Under the pieces are notes generated by a model, which saw nothing but the letters and a program-made list of their open reading frames with translations, had not been told where the DNA came from and searched no databases. Positions 5,844 to 5,991 of a stretch of DNA of 5,991 bases are shown one piece after another (the stretch's first letter is position 1; the number at the start of each line of letters is the position of its first letter). The stretch covers positions 1 through 5,991 of the forward strand of contig CAVJKX010000047.1 in the NCBI GenBank assembly GCA_963650165.1. The letters run 5' to 3'. The translations under genes and the position numbers were made by a program. Origin of the DNA: F23-B02 sp963650165 (GTDB lineage: Bacteria > Bacillota > Clostridia > Oscillospirales > Oscillospiraceae).

Positions 5844-5878
5844 AAGACAGTACAGATCATAGTCTGCACTGTCTTTTT
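5844..5878 (+). terminator. Intrinsic terminator of the marR-DUF1538-PII operon
   Basis: AAGACAGT (5844-5851) pairs with ACTGTCTT (5868-5875). After one A-C mismatch the stem continues with CAGA/TCTG, closing a six-base loop, and it runs into TTTTT (5874-5878). It is about 190 bases after the PII-like stop, so the transcript would include the whole right repeat. The opposite strand ends the stem with TCTTATTT, so weak termination from the right is also possible. Confidence 0.8.
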
Positions 5879-5943
5879 CACGTTTAATATTAGATTTAGT
5901 TCCCTAAATGGAATTTGTGTTTGCCTGACGGCAAAGGATTTAT
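5879..5943. other. Gene-free AT-rich spacer with two small hairpins
   Basis: No coding region is visible. Two short perfect hairpins occur: ATTTAG/CTAAAT (5894-5909, loop TTCC) and TTTGCC/GGCAAA (5920-5935, loop TGAC). Their purpose is unclear. The second lies just before the third repeat. Confidence 0.4.
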
Positions 5944-5991
5944 TGACACCTCATCCGTCGGCTGTCGCCGACACCTTCCCCTCAGGCTCCG
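5944..5991 (+). repeat. Related hairpin repeat, partial at window end
   Basis: TGACACCTCATCCGTCGGC shares its opening with the outer end of the left copy (GACACCTCTTCAGTC). GTCGGC/GCCGAC (5957-5972, loop TGTC) then replaces the GTCACC/GGTGAC hairpin while keeping the pairing, and CTTCCCCTC follows as in the other copies. The sequence runs off the window before the second hairpin could close. Orientation is the same as the plus-strand reading of the left copy and opposite to the right copy. Confidence 0.7.

Overview
The window is GC-rich, apart from AT-rich promoter regions and the right end. It shows strong Shine-Dalgarno sites, sigma-A type promoters, a probable PyrR-type transcription attenuator, and intergenic repeats built around CACCTC...CTTCCCCT hairpins. 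Together these suggest a GC-rich member of the Clostridia, perhaps Oscillospirales. That placement is inference from style, not from a marker gene.

Layout. Two transcription units diverge from a 331-base intergenic region (2685-3015). Leftward runs codB (cytosine permease, NCS1 family) then codA (cytosine deaminase), overlapping by 14 bases. Rightward runs a MarR-type regulator, a two-repeat DUF1538 membrane protein, and a double-domain PII-like protein. The last two overlap as ATGA. Each unit ends exactly at one copy of a roughly 165-bp repeat, and the two copies (1-164 and 5642-5807) are inverted relative to each other. To the right lie an intrinsic terminator (5844-5878) and a third, related repeat that runs off the window.

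How it works. CodB imports cytosine and CodA converts it to uracil plus ammonia for pyrimidine salvage. The codBA leader (about 190 nt from a TTGACA-N17-TAAAAT promoter) carries a hairpin with a CAGAGA hexaloop and an asymmetric internal loop, which is the architecture of a PyrR-binding RNA. A terminator with a seven-U tail follows, and a pairing that could act as antiterminator links the two. This predicts that UMP-bound PyrR turns off cytosine salvage.

The rightward unit looks like a regulator, an uncharacterised membrane carrier or channel, and its PII-like soluble partner. Two translation oddities stand out. DUF1538 has no ATG/GTG/TTG at its apparent start, only ATT or ATC after a good ribosome site. 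The PII-like gene has a near-perfect internal ribosome site before an in-frame TTG, which could yield the C-terminal PII domain alone. Whether the two units are functionally linked, for example through ammonia, cannot be told from sequence.
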